From AP-15 sp963712825 (lineage in GTDB: Bacteria > Pseudomonadota > Alphaproteobacteria > ATCC43930 > CGMCC-115725), in the NCBI GenBank assembly GCA_963712825.1, contig CAVQJP010000011.1, positions 434,001 through 498,000 on the forward strand: 64,000 nucleotides of DNA, read 5' to 3'. Below, in pieces: positions 62,431 through 64,000 of this stretch. The notes beneath the pieces are model-generated. The model ran no database searches and was not told the origin of the DNA. It saw only the letters and a list, made by a program, of their open reading frames with translations. Position 1 is the first letter of the stretch; each line of letters starts with the position of its first letter. The position numbers and the translations under genes were made by a program.

Positions 62431-63680
62431 CCGCGACGATCCTCGTGGTCGATGACGAGCCCGATCTGGAAACGCTGGTCCAGCAGCGGTTCCGGCGCCA
62501 GATCCGCGGCGGCGAGTTCGGCTTTCGCTTTGCTCGCGACGGGGTCGAGGCGCTCGAATTGCTGGCCAATGGCGGCGGCGAGGTCGACATGGTGCTCAGC
62601 GACATCAACATGCCGCGCATGGACGGGCTGACCCTTCTCGAAAAAATCCAGGAGACCGCCGACCCGTTGTCGACGGTTATCGTCTCGGCCTATGGCGACA
62701 TGGCCAACATCCGCACCGCGATGAACCGCGGGGCGTTTGATTTTCTGACCAAGCCGATCGACTTCGCCGATCTCGAAACCACGATCAAAAAGACGCTTGC
62801 ACATATCGAGCGGCTGCGCGAATCGCGCCGCCGGCTGGCCGCCGCCGAGCGCGCGCACGCGCTGTTGTCGCGCTACTTTTCGCCCAACCTCGCCGAACGG
62901 CTGGCGAGCGATCCCGACACGGTCGACCTCGGCGGTCAGCGGCGCGAGATCACCTCGCTGTTTACCGACATCGCCGAATTTACGACGATAGTCGAGACCC
63001 TCGACCTCGAAATCATCGCACCGCTGTTGAACGACTATCTCGGCGGAATGACCGAGATCGCCTTTGCCCATGGCGGCACCGTCGTAAAGATCATCGGCGA
63101 CGCGATGCACGTGCTGTTCGGAGCGCCGGCGGACCAGCCCGACCACGCGGCGCGCGCGGTCGCCTGTGCGCACGAGCTCGACACCTATGCGCAAGCCTTT
63201 CGGGTGCGCTGGCGCGAGCGCGGGATAGCGCTCGGGGCGACGCGGCTCGGTCTCGAAGCCGGCCCGGCGATCGTCGGCAATTTCGGCGGCGGCAAATATT
63301 TCGACTACACCGCCTATGGCGACACGGTGAACACCGCAGCGCGGCTCGAAGCCGCCAACAAACAGCTCGGCACCCGGATCTGCGTCGGCGAGAGCGTCGC
63401 CACCCGCGTCGAAGGGTTCAAGGGACGGCCGATCGGCGAATTGGTGCTGCGCGGGCGCAAGGAGCCGTTGCGCGCGTTCGAGCCGCTGCCCGCCGAAATC
63501 TACGAAGATCTGGCGACGCACGCCTATTCCGATGCGTTCGCCAAGCTCGAAGCCGAGGACCCGACGGCGATGCCGGCTTTTGCCGCGCTGCTAGGGCTGC
63601 ACAGCGAGGATCACTTGGTCGGGTTTCACCTGCGCCGTCTGCTGAATGGCGCCACCGGCTCGGTTATCGTTCTCGACTGA
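62427..63680 (+). CDS. Response regulator fused to class III adenylate/guanylate cyclase
   Basis: The 417-residue protein has an N-terminal receiver with acidic pocket D9/D10, phospho-acceptor D59 (VLSDINMPRMDG) and K109. A helical linker leads to a class III cyclase (about 170-340). Metal ligands D181 (FTDIAEF) and D225 (KIIGDAM), purine-site K221 and T295 (TAYG), and transition-state N302/R306 (VNTAARLE) are present, so it should be active. The Lys/Thr pair points to adenylate cyclase of the IIIb type. It is coupled to the upstream kinase gene (ATGA overlap), which suggests phosphorylation-controlled cAMP output. Confidence 0.93.
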   Translation: MTATILVVDDEPDLETLVQQRFRRQIRGGEFGFRFARDGVEALELLANGGGEVDMVLSDINMPRMDGLTLLEKIQETADPLSTVIVSAYGDMANIRTAMNRGAFDFLTKPIDFADLETTIKKTLAHIERLRESRRRLAAAERAHALLSRYFSPNLAERLASDPDTVDLGGQRREITSLFTDIAEFTTIVETLDLEIIAPLLNDYLGGMTEIAFAHGGTVVKIIGDAMHVLFGAPADQPDHAARAVACAHELDTYAQAFRVRWRERGIALGATRLGLEAGPAIVGNFGGGKYFDYTAYGDTVNTAARLEAANKQLGTRICVGESVATRVEGFKGRPIGELVLRGRKEPLRAFEPLPAEIYEDLATHAYSDAFAKLEAEDPTAMPAFAALLGLHSEDHLVGFHLRRLLNGATGSVIVLD

Positions 63681-63695
63681 CGCGGCGGATCCTGG

Positions 63696-63911
63696 CTAAT
63701 TCGGATCGGGGGCACGCAGGATCTGCGTTCCCTCGCGGTCGAGCGCGCCGTCGGGGCCGAGCGCCACGCGGTAGTCGCGGGCGGCAATCTCGCGCGAGAT
63801 CAGCCCGTCGGCGACATCGAGCGCCACCTGCTCGTTCGGCACTTCCGGCGCGACCAGGCATTTAACCCCGAACGCGGTGTACGCGGTCGTGTAGTTGAAG
63901 ACGAGTTGATG
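63696..63911 (-). pseudogene. Hydantoinase B remnant, internally deleted
   Basis: An open stretch with no start codon, bounded upstream by an in-frame TAG, reads FNYTTAYTAFGVKCLVAPEVPN and then jumps to VALDVADGLISREIAARDYR and GPDGALDREGTQILRA. The first part is an internal region of N-methylhydantoinase B/acetone carboxylase-type subunits. The second is the extreme C-terminus of the same family. The roughly 200-300 residues that normally separate them are missing, and the N-terminal half is gone. Confidence 0.6.
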
Positions 63912-63924
63912 CTAAAGGCGCTTT

Positions 63925-64000
63925 CTAGGCGATCTCGGGAAGCGGAACCTCGATGCGGCTGCCGGCAGCTTCGTCGACAATCACCAGAAACCCGCCACCG
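63925..64000 (-). CDS. C-terminus of a gene entering from the right edge
   Basis: The last 24 codons read GGGFLVIVDEAAGSRIEVPL then PEIA and a TAG stop. The pattern (GG-F-V, GSRIEVPLP) resembles the final strand of histidine-kinase ATPase domains, but too little is present to assign it. It stops just upstream of the hydantoinase B remnant. Confidence 0.45.
   Translation of the reverse strand, partial: GGGFLVIVDEAAGSRIEVPLPEIA

Overview
The window looks like chromosome from a GC-rich (by eye roughly two thirds G+C) Alphaproteobacterium. The support is the style of the housekeeping proteins (ParE, S4, GroES/GroEL, a TTG-initiated IF-1), a CIRCE/HrcA-type groE promoter, Tat-exported sugar-type ABC binding proteins, an ABC_sub_bind-type periplasmic protein, and scattered short GC-rich intergenic repeats of the kind common in Rhizobiales/Rhodospirillales. 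The genus cannot be fixed from the sequence alone. I see no rRNA, tRNA, CRISPR array, transposase or phage gene.

Layout. 1-3.6 kb (minus): gluconokinase, transketolase and transaldolase, a pentose-phosphate operon; transaldolase runs off the left edge. 3.7-8.4 kb (minus): a truncated-looking RskA-type protein with a small coiled-coil membrane protein, a CorC/HlyC protein, rpsD, a crotonase and an FMN reductase. 8.5-15.9 kb (plus): a complete CUT1-type sugar ABC importer (binding protein, two permeases, ATPase), then three tandem copies of a small secreted protein family (the middle one frameshifted), then a second copy of the binding protein. 16-19.5 kb: an EpmC-like HExxH protein, two WXXGXW lipoproteins, msrB and a small DUF6961-like protein. 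19.6-24.7 kb (plus): parE, a cold-shock protein, infA, a DEAD-box helicase (a cold/translation group), a stand-alone RAM domain and a Rieske ferredoxin. 24.7-25.8 kb (minus): an iron alcohol dehydrogenase.

26-34 kb is a glycan-type locus. Two NAD-dependent sugar epimerases, a GT2 glycosyltransferase and a GtrA flippase run rightward. They meet two very large membrane proteins running leftward, the second of which is clearly AT-richer than its surroundings. 34-40 kb (minus): tusA (with a duplicated 3' end), an Nramp metal transporter, panE, and a self-contained HxlR regulator-EmrA-EmrB efflux operon with its operator. 40-50 kb: a TPR protein, an unknown winged-helix-like protein, a PEP-mutase/isocitrate-lyase family enzyme, a GT22 mannosyltransferase with a C-terminal frameshift, a Na+/H+ antiporter with a cyclic-nucleotide domain, a DUF192 protein, Ku and an alpha/beta hydrolase. 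50.8-52.9 kb: groES-groEL behind a sigma32-like promoter and CIRCE. 53-59.2 kb (minus): a biotin-dependent carboxylase alpha subunit, a molybdate/sulfate-type transporter, and a translationally coupled glpK-DUF5996-cupin operon. 59.3-63.7 kb (plus): a periplasmic binding protein, a membrane sensor histidine kinase and a response regulator fused to a class III adenylate cyclase. This is a compact candidate signalling pathway and, with the ABC/small-secreted-protein array, the most interesting part of the window. The right edge holds an internally deleted hydantoinase B remnant and the C-terminus of another gene.
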